Below are positions 51,699 through 60,265 of a stretch of DNA of 64,000 bases, one piece after another. Source of the stretch: Paraburkholderia sp. BCC1886. GTDB lineage: Bacteria; Pseudomonadota; Gammaproteobacteria; Burkholderiales; Burkholderiaceae. Location of the stretch: assembly GCF_900996245.1 (NCBI RefSeq), contig NZ_CAAJGK010000034.1:62001-126000 (forward strand). Reading direction: 5' to 3'. The first letter of the stretch is position 1. The number at the start of each line of letters is the position of its first letter. The position numbers were made by a program, and so were the translations under genes. The notes under the pieces were generated by a model. That model made no database searches. It worked only from the letters and a program-made list of their open reading frames with translations, and was not told where the DNA came from.

Positions 51699-52937
51699 AT
51701 GCCGACAAGATCGCTCGACGCCGTCCTGCCCCCTTCCGCGACCGATACCATGCAGCGCTTCCCCATCCTGCTGCTGGCGATGTCGCTATCGCTCGGCAGC
51801 GCAATCGCGTTGGGCCTCGCGCGGTTTGCCTACGCATTGCTCCTGCCGTCGATGAAACTCGACCTCGGCTGGAGTTTCGCCCAGGCCGGCGCGATGAATA
51901 CGGCCAATGCGCTCGGCTATCTGCTCGGCGCGCTGGCGTTTCCCCGTCTCGCGCGGCGCTGGTCCGCGGGGGCGCTGTTCGGCGCGGGCTGCGCGGCGAC
52001 GGCGCTGCTGATGGCCGGCAGCGGACTGCTCGCCGATACCCATGCGCTACTGGTGGTGCGCGTCGTCACGGGGGCGACCAGTTCGCTCATCTTCATTAGC
52101 GGCGGCGTGCTGGCGGCGCGCCTCGCTTCCGCGCGACCACATGACGCGGGGCTCGTGCTCGGCCTGTATTACGGCGGCACGGGGTGGGGCATCGTGGCGT
52201 CGTCGGTGCTGGTGCCGCTGACTATCGTCAATCGCCTGCATGGCTGGCAGGTCGCCTGGTTCGCGCTGGCGGCGGCCTGCGCGGTGTTCGCCGCTATTGC
52301 CATCGGCGCGGCGAGAAGAATCGAACAGGTTTACCCGGGCGTGTCGGCAACAGCATCGGCCGCGAAGGCCGACGACGTGCCCCGTTGGCCGCGTTTCAGC
52401 CTGGCGCTGGCCGGTTACGGGTTGTTCGGTGTCGGCTATATCGGCTACATGACGTTCATCGTGGCGTTGCTCCGCAATGCGGGGATGAGCGCGGCGGTCG
52501 TGACCGGCTTCTACCTGCTGCTCGGCGTGGCGACGGTCGTGTCGGCACGAGTCTGGTCGACGCTGCTCGACCGGATGCGCGGCGGCCAGGCGCTGGCGGT
52601 GCTCAACACCTTGCTGGCCATCGCGACGCTGCTGCCCGCGGTGTTTGCCCAGCCATGGGTCGCCTTCGTGTCCGGCGTGCTGTTTGGCGCGACCTTCCTC
52701 TCGGCGGTGGCGTCGACCACCGCCTTCGTGCGCCACAACCTGCCAGCGAGTCATTGGGCAAAGGGCATCAGCGCGTTCACCATCGTGTTCGCGTTCGGAC
52801 AGATCGTCGGGCCAATGGTGATCGGCTGGGTATCGGACGGCGCGGGGCTCGCACGCGGGCTCGTTTATTCCGCGGCGCTGCTGGCAGCGGGCGCCGTGCT
52901 GGCGGCCTGCCAGAAGGCGTTGCGCGCGGCGGTTTGA
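51699..52937 (+). CDS. YbfB/YjiJ-family MFS transporter
   Basis: The 412-residue protein has 12 predicted helices with the YbfB/YjiJ pattern: ALGLARFAYALLLPSMKLDLGWSF in helix 1, ANALGYLLGALAFP and the GLYYGGTGWGIVAS helix. Members are putative exporters of unknown substrate. Two starts are possible, 51699 and 51750 (MQRFPILLLAMS), and neither has a clear ribosome site; the later one would remove a polar N terminus of 17 residues. It is convergent with an Lrp/AsnC gene. Confidence 0.85.
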   Translation: MPTRSLDAVLPPSATDTMQRFPILLLAMSLSLGSAIALGLARFAYALLLPSMKLDLGWSFAQAGAMNTANALGYLLGALAFPRLARRWSAGALFGAGCAATALLMAGSGLLADTHALLVVRVVTGATSSLIFISGGVLAARLASARPHDAGLVLGLYYGGTGWGIVASSVLVPLTIVNRLHGWQVAWFALAAACAVFAAIAIGAARRIEQVYPGVSATASAAKADDVPRWPRFSLALAGYGLFGVGYIGYMTFIVALLRNAGMSAAVVTGFYLLLGVATVVSARVWSTLLDRMRGGQALAVLNTLLAIATLLPAVFAQPWVAFVSGVLFGATFLSAVASTTAFVRHNLPASHWAKGISAFTIVFAFGQIVGPMVIGWVSDGAGLARGLVYSAALLAAGAVLAACQKALRAAV

Positions 52938-52988
52938 TGGTGGATTGCCGGGAGGGCTGACTTTCGGTTGCTGGTGATCGAGCCGCCG

Positions 52989-53462
52989 TTAAACCTGCAC
53001 CGACGGGATGCTCTTCATGCACCGCAGCGCAAACATCGACCGGCTGTGGCGGATGCCGTTGATCTTGTACAGCTTCTCCCGTAAGAAGCGCTCATAGCCG
53101 GCCGTGCCGTCTACCGCAACCTTCACCAGATAGTCGTAATCGCCGGACACCAGATAGGCCTCGAGCACCTCGGTAAGCGTTGCCAGCTCGGCACCGAAAC
53201 GCGCCAGCGCGTCGTCGTCGTGTCGATCCAATGTGACTTCGAGTAGGACGACATCTGCGAAACCGAGCTTTTGCTGGTCTAGCAACGCGACGTAGCCGCG
53301 AATGTAGCCTTCGGTTTCCAGCTGTCGAGTGCGGTTCCAGCAGGCGGTGGTGGACATGCCGACCAGTTCGGCGAGTTCGGCATTGCTCAGGCGCGCGTTC
53401 TTCTGCAATTCGCGCAGGATCTTGCGGTCCTGGGTGTCCAGCGAACGATTTCGGGTGGTCAT
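52989..53462 (-). CDS. Lrp/AsnC-family transcriptional regulator
   Basis: The 157-residue protein has the Lrp winged helix (about residues 8-60; LDTQDRKILRELQKNARLSNAELAELVGMS, then CWNRTRQLETEGYI) and a RAM effector domain with VSGDYDYLVKVAVDGTAGYERFL. It is the usual octameric regulator responding to an amino acid. No amino-acid gene adjoins it: the neighbours are the convergent MFS transporter and, upstream, about 400 bases without a clear gene. Confidence 0.92.
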   Translation of the reverse strand: MTTRNRSLDTQDRKILRELQKNARLSNAELAELVGMSTTACWNRTRQLETEGYIRGYVALLDQQKLGFADVVLLEVTLDRHDDDALARFGAELATLTEVLEAYLVSGDYDYLVKVAVDGTAGYERFLREKLYKINGIRHSRSMFALRCMKSIPSVQV

Positions 53463-53794
53463 GGCGTCATTCGGAAGGTTATTCAGCGAGTTTGTATATT
53501 AACGGAATAACGTCCCGATAAGCGGGTCAGTCTGGTCGGCTTTCGGAAGCCTATCCAGCATGGGTTTCGGTATATTTTCAGGGTGCATTCATGTCCGGGA
53601 CAACTGTCCGGGCTGCAGGCTCCGAGCCTGCGGTGAACGCGGCCATAAGCCGCCACGGACGTCTTGCCGCTTCAACCGGAAGGCGGCACGCGGGCGAATT
53701 CCGGGGTTACCCCCACCGGAAGACGCGCTCGCCGGACATGGAAGCATGTTCTGTTTTTGTCACCAGATTCGATGATTCCCAGCCCAGAAATGCG
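53463..53794. other. Gene-poor intergenic stretch
   Basis: Between the Lrp/AsnC start and the hairpin at 53795 there is no frame with a credible ribosome site or protein-like composition. Open frames at 53560-53775 and 53591-53971 are Cys/Arg-rich and read as chance. No tRNA or obvious riboswitch was recognised. Confidence 0.5.
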
Positions 53795-53829
53795 TCCGCC
53801 GCGACCGGTGAAAAACCGGGCGCGGCGGA
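53795..53829 (-). terminator. GC-rich stem-loop after the small membrane gene
   Basis: TCCGCCGCG-A-CCGGT pairs with ACCGG-G-CGCGGCGGA across a five-base loop: 14 pairs with one A/G mismatch. It begins 37 bases downstream of the stop at 53867 on the minus strand. There is no long T-run, so termination would be inefficient or Rho-assisted. Confidence 0.6.
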
Positions 53830-53866
53830 TTTGCGCGTGGGTTGCTGCTTAGGTTGCCGAAGCGAC

Positions 53867-53941
53867 TTAATGGAAGATCAGATACAGAATAACCAGCACG
53901 ATCACCGGAACGCCCAGAAGCCAGCCGAGAAGGTAAGGCAT
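53867..53941 (-). CDS. 24-residue membrane peptide
   Basis: A 24-codon frame with AAGGAG seven to nine bases upstream encodes an almost wholly hydrophobic peptide beginning MPYLLGWLLG, containing one proline and ending LIFH. It should form a single membrane helix. The good ribosome site and the hairpin just downstream support a real gene. Short one-helix peptides of this kind are common in Burkholderiaceae; the function is unknown. Confidence 0.65.
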   Translation of the reverse strand: MPYLLGWLLGVPVIVLVILYLIFH

Positions 53942-54055
53942 GGTGTTATCTCCTTTCGTCTTGAAGTTTAAGTAACGAAAGTGATTGAGCATCCGGCGTG
54001 CCTGAGCCATCGGAAAGCGCCGGATAAAAGTTCTGCAGCCGCGCCCAACTGGGCT

Positions 54056-55114
54056 TTACGGCAGGTTCTCCCGCAGAACGATAGTGAACTGCACCGGCTT
54101 CACATCGTTCATCGCGTCGCGTCCTTCGCGTACATTGCGAAAGATTCGCAGGCAATTTCCTACCATCGCCTGGGGAGTCTGGGTAATCAGCGCGTCCATC
54201 GTTCCGTCGATCAGCAAAGCACGCGTATCCGGCGTCAAGCCATGTCCGACGAACAGAATCTTCTGTTCTGCACGCGCTTCGACTATCGCGCGTGCTACGC
54301 CGTCCGAACCACCGCCGCTGTTGTAAATGCCCGCGAGATCCGGATGTTGTTCCAGCAACTTTCTGGTCTGCCGATAGTTGCGCTCGCTGTCGTCGTGTCC
54401 TTCGCGCAGGCCGATCACGCGAACTTGCGGAAAGGTCGACTCGATCAGATGCAGAAAGCCGATCTCGCGTTCTTCGTGACCGCGATAGTTCAGGCTGCCC
54501 GCGAGCATCGCAATCTTGCCGCTCGGTCTCGGACCCATGAAGCGGCCTAGCAGCAAAGCCGCCGTGCGCCCCGCCGAACGATTGTCGATGCCCACATACG
54601 CCAGTCGCTTCGCATTCGATAAATCCGAGATCAACGTGATGGCGGGCACGCCCCGATCGGCGAGTGTATTCACTGCATCGCGCACGATGGGATGCTCGAG
54701 CGCCATGAACACGACACCGTCGGCGCGCTGTCCGTAATGCAGCAAACGGTCGGCGAGTTCGTTCGGATTGAAACTCTCGACATAGTGCACGCGGCACTTC
54801 ATCTCCAGCGCAGTCCACTGATCGTGTGCGAAGTCGATGTAGTCGCCGAGCATGTGCAGATAACGATTCGTCCCGGCCGGCAGCAGAAAAGCGATGCGCA
54901 TGGACTTCGCCGGCGGCGCGGCGGGCGTGCTCGAATTCAGCAGATAGCCGAGTTGCGCGGCAGCTTGCAACACGCGTTGCGCCGTGACCGCTCGCACGCC
55001 GTCGCGGCCGTTCAACACGCGATCCACCGTGGCGGTCGACACACCGGCGGCGCGCGCGATGTCGGGAATGCGAGCGCGCGCAGCAGCGGTGTTGAGGTGA
55101 AGCAGTTCGGACAT
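54056..55114 (-). CDS. LacI-family regulator of the TRAP/RuBisCO-like locus
   Basis: The 352-residue protein has a LacI-type headpiece starting near residue 15 (IPDIARAAGVSTATVDRVLNG, then VLQAAAQLGYLLN) and a sugar-binding-type sensor domain with RMAFLLPAG-like start and YNSGGGSDGVARAIVEA, related to the D-ribose/rhizopine-binding group. The TVDRVLN helix is that of the LacI subgroup with AglR/GntR-like targets. It is divergent from the TRAP locus at 55309. Copies of GATGGAA(TT) lie at both ends of the intergenic region. Confidence 0.9.
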   Translation of the reverse strand: MSELLHLNTAAARARIPDIARAAGVSTATVDRVLNGRDGVRAVTAQRVLQAAAQLGYLLNSSTPAAPPAKSMRIAFLLPAGTNRYLHMLGDYIDFAHDQWTALEMKCRVHYVESFNPNELADRLLHYGQRADGVVFMALEHPIVRDAVNTLADRGVPAITLISDLSNAKRLAYVGIDNRSAGRTAALLLGRFMGPRPSGKIAMLAGSLNYRGHEEREIGFLHLIESTFPQVRVIGLREGHDDSERNYRQTRKLLEQHPDLAGIYNSGGGSDGVARAIVEARAEQKILFVGHGLTPDTRALLIDGTMDALITQTPQAMVGNCLRIFRNVREGRDAMNDVKPVQFTIVLRENLP

Positions 55115-55135
55115 GGCCGTCCTTCACGAATGAAA

Positions 55136-55145
55136 TTCCATCAAA
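55136..55145. promoter_or_regulatory. TTCCATCAAA box near the LacI-type gene
   Basis: TTCCATCAAA is the exact reverse complement of TTTGATGGAA at 55260-55269, 115 bases away at the other end of the divergent region. It starts 21 bases upstream of the regulator start, a position fitting autoregulation. Confidence 0.4.
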
Positions 55146-55252
55146 AAACATCACGCTGGCGGTTTGACGCAATCGCCGCACGCGCCTAGTCTTGCAGCAA
55201 TCGCACGGCGACTCAACCCACGACTCGAAATCAAGGTAGAGCAGTCAGCGAT

Positions 55253-55269
55253 GATGGAATTTGATGGAA
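55253..55269. promoter_or_regulatory. GATGGAA direct repeat near the TRAP gene
   Basis: GATGGAA occurs twice nine to ten bases apart (about 55253 and 55263), the second being part of TTTGATGGAA, the inverted partner of the box at 55136. It lies 40 bases before the dctP start. Confidence 0.4.
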
Positions 55270-55308
55270 CCGACAGTCACATCAATTATAAGCAAGGAGA
55301 CATTCAAC

Positions 55309-56334
55309 ATGACCAATCTCGCGAGACGCACCCTGCTGCGAGCCGCAGCCGCTGTACCGGTGGCAAGCACGCTGGGCTTTCCAGCTATTGTGCGTGCGGC
55401 TTCGGGCCCGGAGTTCGTGTGGAAGTACGGCAATAATCTGCCGCTCACGCATCCGTTGAACGTGCGCTCGCAAGAGGCGGCCAACCAGATCAAAGAGGCG
55501 TCGAAAGGGCGCATGGAGATCCGGATATTCCCTAACAACCAGCTCGGCGGCGATACCGACATGCTCGCGCAGGTGCGCAGCGGCGGCATCGAAATGTTCA
55601 CGCCGTCGGCACTCGTCGTGTCGACGCTGGCGCCGTCGGTGGCGATCAATGCGGTGGGTTTCGCGTTCAGCGACTACAACCAGGTGTGGAGCGCAATGGA
55701 CGGCAAGCTCGGCGCGTATGTGCGTGCGGCCATGCAGAAAGCCGGATTGGAATCGTTCGAAAAGATGTGGGACAACGGCTTCCGTCAAACCACCACCAGC
55801 AACGGACCTATCACGACGGCGCAAAACATGCGCGGTCTGAAGATTCGCGTGCCGGTGAGCCCGTTGAGCATCGACATGTTCAAGGGCCTCGGCGCAGCAC
55901 CGACCAGCCTGCAATTCAGCGAAGTGTATTCGTCGCTGCAAACGCATATCGTCGATGCGCAGGAAAACCCGCTGCCTATCGTGCAGGTGGCGAAGCTCTA
56001 CGAAGTGCAGAAGTTCTGTTCGCTGACCAATCACATGTGGGACGGTTACTGGTTCGTGCTGAATCCGCGTGCCTGGCAGCGTCTGCCGAAAGATCTGCAG
56101 GCCATTGCCAGCGATGCGTTCAACCAGGGCGCGTTGAAACAGCGCGAAGACGTGCGCAAGCTGAACGAAGCCGCGGTAGCGGATCTGCAGAGCAAGGGTC
56201 TCGCCGTGAACCGTCCGGCGCCGGACACGTTCCGCGCGGCGCTGCGTCAAGCGGGCTTCTACGCGGCCTGGAAAGGCAAGTTCGGCAATCAGGCGTGGGA
56301 CCTGCTCGAGCAGTCGGTCGGCAAACTGGCCTGA
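55309..56334 (+). CDS. TRAP transporter substrate-binding protein (DctP family)
   Basis: The 341-residue protein begins with a signal peptide carrying twin arginines (LARRTLLRAAAAVPVASTLG, cleavage near APA/VRAAS), which suggests Tat or Sec export. The mature part is a DctP-fold with the hallmark arginine region MRGLKIRVPVSPLSIDMFKGLGA and YSSLQTHIVDAQENPLP. It binds a carboxylate, here likely a sugar acid given the downstream genes, in the periplasm. AAGGAG precedes the ATG at 55309; the earlier ATG at 55261 adds residues before the signal and is unlikely. The TRAP membrane gene follows after 80 bases. Confidence 0.92.
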   Translation: MTNLARRTLLRAAAAVPVASTLGFPAIVRAASGPEFVWKYGNNLPLTHPLNVRSQEAANQIKEASKGRMEIRIFPNNQLGGDTDMLAQVRSGGIEMFTPSALVVSTLAPSVAINAVGFAFSDYNQVWSAMDGKLGAYVRAAMQKAGLESFEKMWDNGFRQTTTSNGPITTAQNMRGLKIRVPVSPLSIDMFKGLGAAPTSLQFSEVYSSLQTHIVDAQENPLPIVQVAKLYEVQKFCSLTNHMWDGYWFVLNPRAWQRLPKDLQAIASDAFNQGALKQREDVRKLNEAAVADLQSKGLAVNRPAPDTFRAALRQAGFYAAWKGKFGNQAWDLLEQSVGKLA

Positions 56335-56416
56335 GCGTCGAGCATAAGAGACTGTCGTGAAGACAAGCAGTGAGCAAGAGGCAAAGCGCGACGAGCTGTC
56401 GCGAGGAGGGATCGGA

Positions 56417-58303
56417 ATGTCGAATCACGCATTGCATCCGGCAGAAGCCGCGGTAAATCTGCACGCGAGCAGCTTGCCGCGTCGTTGGCTGAGAAGCTTC
56501 GACCGCGGGCTCATTGCGCTGGTGGAATTCTGCGCGGCAACGCTCCTCGCGGTCGAGATGGTCATCATGCTGGCGGGCGTGATTTCGCGCTACGTGCTGC
56601 ATCAACCGCTGGTGTGGTCCGATGAACTCGCGGGCATTCTGTTCCTGTGGCTCGCGATGCTCGGCGCCGTGCTCGCCTTGCGCCGCGGCGAACACATGCG
56701 GATGACCGCACTGGTGAGCCGTCTCTCACCGCAACGTCGCGCGTTTATCGACACGGTGGCGATCGCGGCATCGGTCGCATTCCTCGCGTTGCTGATCTCG
56801 CCCGCTTACGACTATGCATCGGGCGAAGCGGCTATCTCGACGCCGGCGCTGGAAATCAGCAATGCATGGCGAGCCCTCGCGTTGCCGATCGGCGCGGCGC
56901 TCATGTTGCTGGTCGGCGTAATCCGTCTCGCGCAGATCAGCCGCGTGCGCGATGTGCTGATCGTGCTGGTGATCGCAGCCGTGCTCGGCGCGGTCGCGAT
57001 GTTCGCGGGTCCGTGGTTTCAGACGCTCGGCAAGATGAACCTCGTGATCTTCTTCGTCGGCGTCGTGGCGATCGGTATTTTCTCGGGCGTGCCGATCGGT
57101 TTCTCGTTTGCGCTGGCGACCTTCGGCTATCTCGGCCTCTCCACTTTCACGCCGCTCGAAGTGATGGTCGGCCGCATGGACGAGGGCATGTCGCATCTGG
57201 TGCTGCTCGCCGTGCCCCTGTTCGTGTTCCTCGGCTTGCTGATCGAAATGACCGGCATGGCGCGCGCGATGATCGAGTTTCTTGCGAGTCTGGTCGGCCA
57301 CCTGCATGGCGGCCTGTCGTTCGTGCTGATCGGCGCAATGTATCTGGTGTCGGGCATCTCCGGTTCGAAAGTGGCGGACATGGCGGCGATCGCGCCGGTG
57401 CTGTTCCCCGAGATGAAAAAGCGCGGCGCGTCGGAAGGCGACCTGGTCGCGCTGCTCGCGACAACCGGCGCGCAAAGCGAAACTATCCCACCGAGCATCG
57501 TGCTGATTACGATCGGTTCGGTCACCGGGCTGTCGATCTCCGCGCTGTTCACCGCGGGCATGCTGCCGGGTGCGGTGCTCGCGCTGATTCTGTGCGTGGT
57601 GGTGTGGTGGCGTTACCGCAAGGAAGACCTGAGCGGCGCCCAACGTTTTACGCGCAAGCAGATCGGCCGACTGTTCGTCGTGTCGGTGCCGGCGCTCGCG
57701 TTGCCCTTCGTGATTCGCATGGCCGTGGTCGAAGGCGTCGCGACTGCAACCGAGGTCTCGACCATCGGCATTGCGTATTCGATCGTGATCGGTCTTCTGG
57801 TTTATCGGCGGTTCGAATGGCGGCGTCTTGGTCGCATGCTGGTGGATGCGGCGACGTTGTCGGGCGCGATTCTGTTCATCATCGGCTGTGCGACGGCGAT
57901 GGCCTGGGCGCTCACGCAGTCCGGCTTCTCGCAGGATCTCGCGGATCTGATGAGCAGGATGCCTGGCGGGTCGTACGGCTTTCTCGCGGTGTCGATCGTC
58001 GTGTTCGTGATGCTGGGCAGCGTGCTGGAAGGCATTCCGGCCATCGTGCTGTTCGGGCCGCTGCTGTTTCCGATTGCGCGTATGGCCGGCGTGAACGAAG
58101 TGCACTATGCCATCGTCGTGATTCTTTCGATGGGCGTGGGACTCTTTTCGCCGCCGTTCGGCGTGGGTTACTACTCGGCGTGCGCGATCAGCAAGGTCAA
58201 TCCGGATGCCGGCATCCGGCCGATTATCGGGTATATGAGCGCGCTGATTTTCGGGCTGATCGTGGTGGCGGCCATCCCGTGGATTTCGACCGGGTTTCTC
58301 TAA
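56417..58303 (+). CDS. TRAP transporter fused small/large membrane protein (DctQM)
   Basis: The 628-residue protein is a natural fusion: a four-helix DctQ part (about residues 25-190; VISRYVLHQPLVWSDELAGILFL) and a DctM part of about 12 helices (about 200-628) with VGRMDEGMSHLVLLAVPLFVF, GSKVADMAAIAPVLFPEMKK and the second-repeat GLFSPPFGVGYY. It imports the DctP-bound ligand with sodium ions. GAGGAGGG directly before the ATG at 56417 supports this start over the GTG at 56357. Its place in the operon, between DctP and the VOC, RuBisCO-like and kinase genes, indicates a sugar-acid substrate. Confidence 0.92.
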   Translation: MSNHALHPAEAAVNLHASSLPRRWLRSFDRGLIALVEFCAATLLAVEMVIMLAGVISRYVLHQPLVWSDELAGILFLWLAMLGAVLALRRGEHMRMTALVSRLSPQRRAFIDTVAIAASVAFLALLISPAYDYASGEAAISTPALEISNAWRALALPIGAALMLLVGVIRLAQISRVRDVLIVLVIAAVLGAVAMFAGPWFQTLGKMNLVIFFVGVVAIGIFSGVPIGFSFALATFGYLGLSTFTPLEVMVGRMDEGMSHLVLLAVPLFVFLGLLIEMTGMARAMIEFLASLVGHLHGGLSFVLIGAMYLVSGISGSKVADMAAIAPVLFPEMKKRGASEGDLVALLATTGAQSETIPPSIVLITIGSVTGLSISALFTAGMLPGAVLALILCVVVWWRYRKEDLSGAQRFTRKQIGRLFVVSVPALALPFVIRMAVVEGVATATEVSTIGIAYSIVIGLLVYRRFEWRRLGRMLVDAATLSGAILFIIGCATAMAWALTQSGFSQDLADLMSRMPGGSYGFLAVSIVVFVMLGSVLEGIPAIVLFGPLLFPIARMAGVNEVHYAIVVILSMGVGLFSPPFGVGYYSACAISKVNPDAGIRPIIGYMSALIFGLIVVAAIPWISTGFL

Positions 58304-58404
58304 GGTTTTCTAGAACTTCTTGATAGATCGACATTCGGGTGCGGCCTTGCCGCCGCGCCGGGGCGTCGTTCGTTCTTCACAACTGGCAGCATCGGGAGAG
58401 TTTC

Positions 58405-58944
58405 ATGAGTCGTTTCTTTGGCGAGATCCGCCAGGCAGGTTACGTGGTGCGCGATATCGAAGCCGCGATGGACTACTGGAGCCGCGTGCTCGGCGTCGGT
58501 CCTTGGTTCTACAACGAGCACGTGCCGATTGAAAACTACACGTATCGCGGCCAGTCGTACGAGGTGCATAACTCGGTGGCGCTGGCCAATTCGGGCCCGT
58601 TGCAGGTCGAACTCATCCAGACGCGCAACGACGCACCGTCTATGTACCGTGACTTTCTCGTGGCAGGCAACACCGGCTTGCAACACAACGCGTACTGGAC
58701 CACGTCGTTCGACGAAGATCTCGCGCGTTTGCAGGAGCAGGGCTTCAAGGTGGCGATGAGTGGCGAAGTGGGCCGCAACGGGCGCTTTGTTTATTTCGAC
58801 ACCGAGAACCATCCCGGTACCGTGATCGAACTGTCGGAAGTGGCGGGACCGAAAGGCAAACTGTTCGACATGATCTACGCGGCCTCGCGCGATTGGGACG
58901 GCAGCGATCCCGTGCGTCCGTTTCCGGATCTGAGCACGCTATGA
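58405..58944 (+). CDS. VOC-superfamily (glyoxalase/dioxygenase-like) protein
   Basis: The 179-residue protein has the paired beta-alpha-beta-beta-beta units of the vicinal oxygen chelate fold: QAGYVVRDIEAAMDYWSRVLGVGPW at the start and FVYFDTENHPGTVIELSEV at the end. Likely metal ligands are H/E residues in LQHNAYW and VIELSE, resembling methylmalonyl-CoA epimerase-like and related isomerases. GGGAGAG precedes the ATG, and its stop overlaps the RuBisCO-like gene by four bases, so production is coupled. An epimerase, isomerase or lyase step on the sugar acid before or after the RuBisCO-like enzyme is an inference. Confidence 0.85.
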   Translation: MSRFFGEIRQAGYVVRDIEAAMDYWSRVLGVGPWFYNEHVPIENYTYRGQSYEVHNSVALANSGPLQVELIQTRNDAPSMYRDFLVAGNTGLQHNAYWTTSFDEDLARLQEQGFKVAMSGEVGRNGRFVYFDTENHPGTVIELSEVAGPKGKLFDMIYAASRDWDGSDPVRPFPDLSTL

Positions 58945-60239
58945 ATACTCCAGGCAACCTCGGCAACCCCGGCGACGATACGCTCGAAGCCGACTATCTG
59001 ATCGAGACACCACTCGATCCGGCGCGCGTGGCCGAGGTGATGGCGGGCGAGCAGTCGAGCGGGACCTTCGTGCGTGTCGCGAACGAATCCGATGCGCTGC
59101 GTGCGCGCAGTCGCGCGACCGTGCTGCGCGTCGAAGAACTCGAAGCCGCATCGCAACCGAGCTTGCCGAATGCGTGGCTCGCGCGTCAGGGCACGCCGGG
59201 ACCGTGGCGCCGCGCGCGCATCACGCTGTCGTTTCCGCTCGCCAATATCGATGCGAATCTGCCGACGCTGGCGGCGACCGTGGCCGGCAATCTGTACGAC
59301 CTTGGCGAAGTGACCGGCATGCGCTTGCTGTCGATGCGCGTGCCTGCTGTCTATCGCAACCGGTTCGAACTGCCTCGTCATGGCGTAGCCGGCACACGCA
59401 AGCTGACGGGCGTGGCCGATCGTCCGTTGATCGGCACGATCATCAAACCGAACGTCGGCCTGAGTGCCGATGAAACGGCGGCGCTGGTGCGCGATCTGTG
59501 CGAAGCGGGCGTCGATTTCATCAAGGACGACGAGGTCTGCGCGAATCCGCAACACGCGCCGCTGGCCGAACGCGTGCGCGCGGTGATGGCACAGGTGCGC
59601 GCCTACCGGGAACGCAGCGGACGCTCGGTGATGGTCGCTTTCAACATCACCGACGACCTCGACGCCATGCGTCGTCACGCGGAACTGGTGGAGCGCGAAG
59701 GCGGCAACTGTGTGATGGCGAGCATCAACTGGTGCGGCTTCTCCGCGATGCAGACTCTGCGGCGCGCCACGCCGCTCGTGTTGCATGCGCATCGAAACGG
59801 CTACGGCATGATGTCGCGCGATCCTGCGCTCGGCATGTCGTTCCAGGCGTATCAAACTTTGTGGCGTCTTGCCGGTGTCGATCATATGCATGTGCACGGC
59901 CTCGCCGGCAAATTCGCACAGAGCGACGCCGAGGTGATCGAGTCCGCGCGCGATTGTGCGACGCCGCTCGCAGCCGGTTGCGATGATGTGGTGATGCCAG
60001 CGTTTTCGTCGGGACAGTGGGCGGGCACGGTGCCCGCCACGTTCGATGCGGTGCGGTCTACTGATTTGCTGTTCATGTCTGGCGGCGGAATTCTCGCGCA
60101 TCCGGATGGTCCCGCAGCGGGCGTGACCAGTGTTCGCCAGGCTTGGGCCGCGGTGCAGGAAGGCACGCCGTTGCCGGTCTACGCCGAGCGTATGCCGGAA
60201 TTGCGGCGTGCGCTGGCGTTCTTCGGTGGTCGCGCGTGA
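58941..60239 (+). CDS. RuBisCO-like protein (form IV), sugar-acid phosphate processing
   Basis: The 432-residue protein is a full RuBisCO large-subunit homologue that keeps the main catalytic set: K169 in IIKPNVGLS, the carbamylatable lysine and metal ligands K195-D197-E198 in DFIKDDE, H284-R285 in LHAHRNG and the loop-6 lysine K324 in GLAGKFAQS. Such proteins are not CO2-fixing; OiaX-type members use the same chemistry to split 3-oxo-isoapionate 4-phosphate into phosphoglycerate and glycolate. Its partner gene encodes a DUF1537 kinase of the kind that makes such phosphates. The ATG overlaps the VOC stop (ATGA). The OiaX-like role is likely but not certain, because the apionate-forming enzymes are absent nearby. 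Confidence 0.9.
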   Translation: MNTPGNLGNPGDDTLEADYLIETPLDPARVAEVMAGEQSSGTFVRVANESDALRARSRATVLRVEELEAASQPSLPNAWLARQGTPGPWRRARITLSFPLANIDANLPTLAATVAGNLYDLGEVTGMRLLSMRVPAVYRNRFELPRHGVAGTRKLTGVADRPLIGTIIKPNVGLSADETAALVRDLCEAGVDFIKDDEVCANPQHAPLAERVRAVMAQVRAYRERSGRSVMVAFNITDDLDAMRRHAELVEREGGNCVMASINWCGFSAMQTLRRATPLVLHAHRNGYGMMSRDPALGMSFQAYQTLWRLAGVDHMHVHGLAGKFAQSDAEVIESARDCATPLAAGCDDVVMPAFSSGQWAGTVPATFDAVRSTDLLFMSGGGILAHPDGPAAGVTSVRQAWAAVQEGTPLPVYAERMPELRRALAFFGGRA

Positions 60240-60265
60240 CACTGGGTAGAGAGGAGAGTCAACCG

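Noticed and set aside
53946..55181. 411-codon minus frame overlapping the LacI-type gene
   Set aside because: The overlapping frame 54056-55114 contains a complete LacI headpiece and sensor domain; the longer frame is Arg/Ser-rich noise.
56726..58105. Antisense open frame of 459 codons over the TRAP membrane gene
   Set aside because: Composition is His/Arg/Gln-rich without motifs; the plus strand holds a full DctQM fusion.
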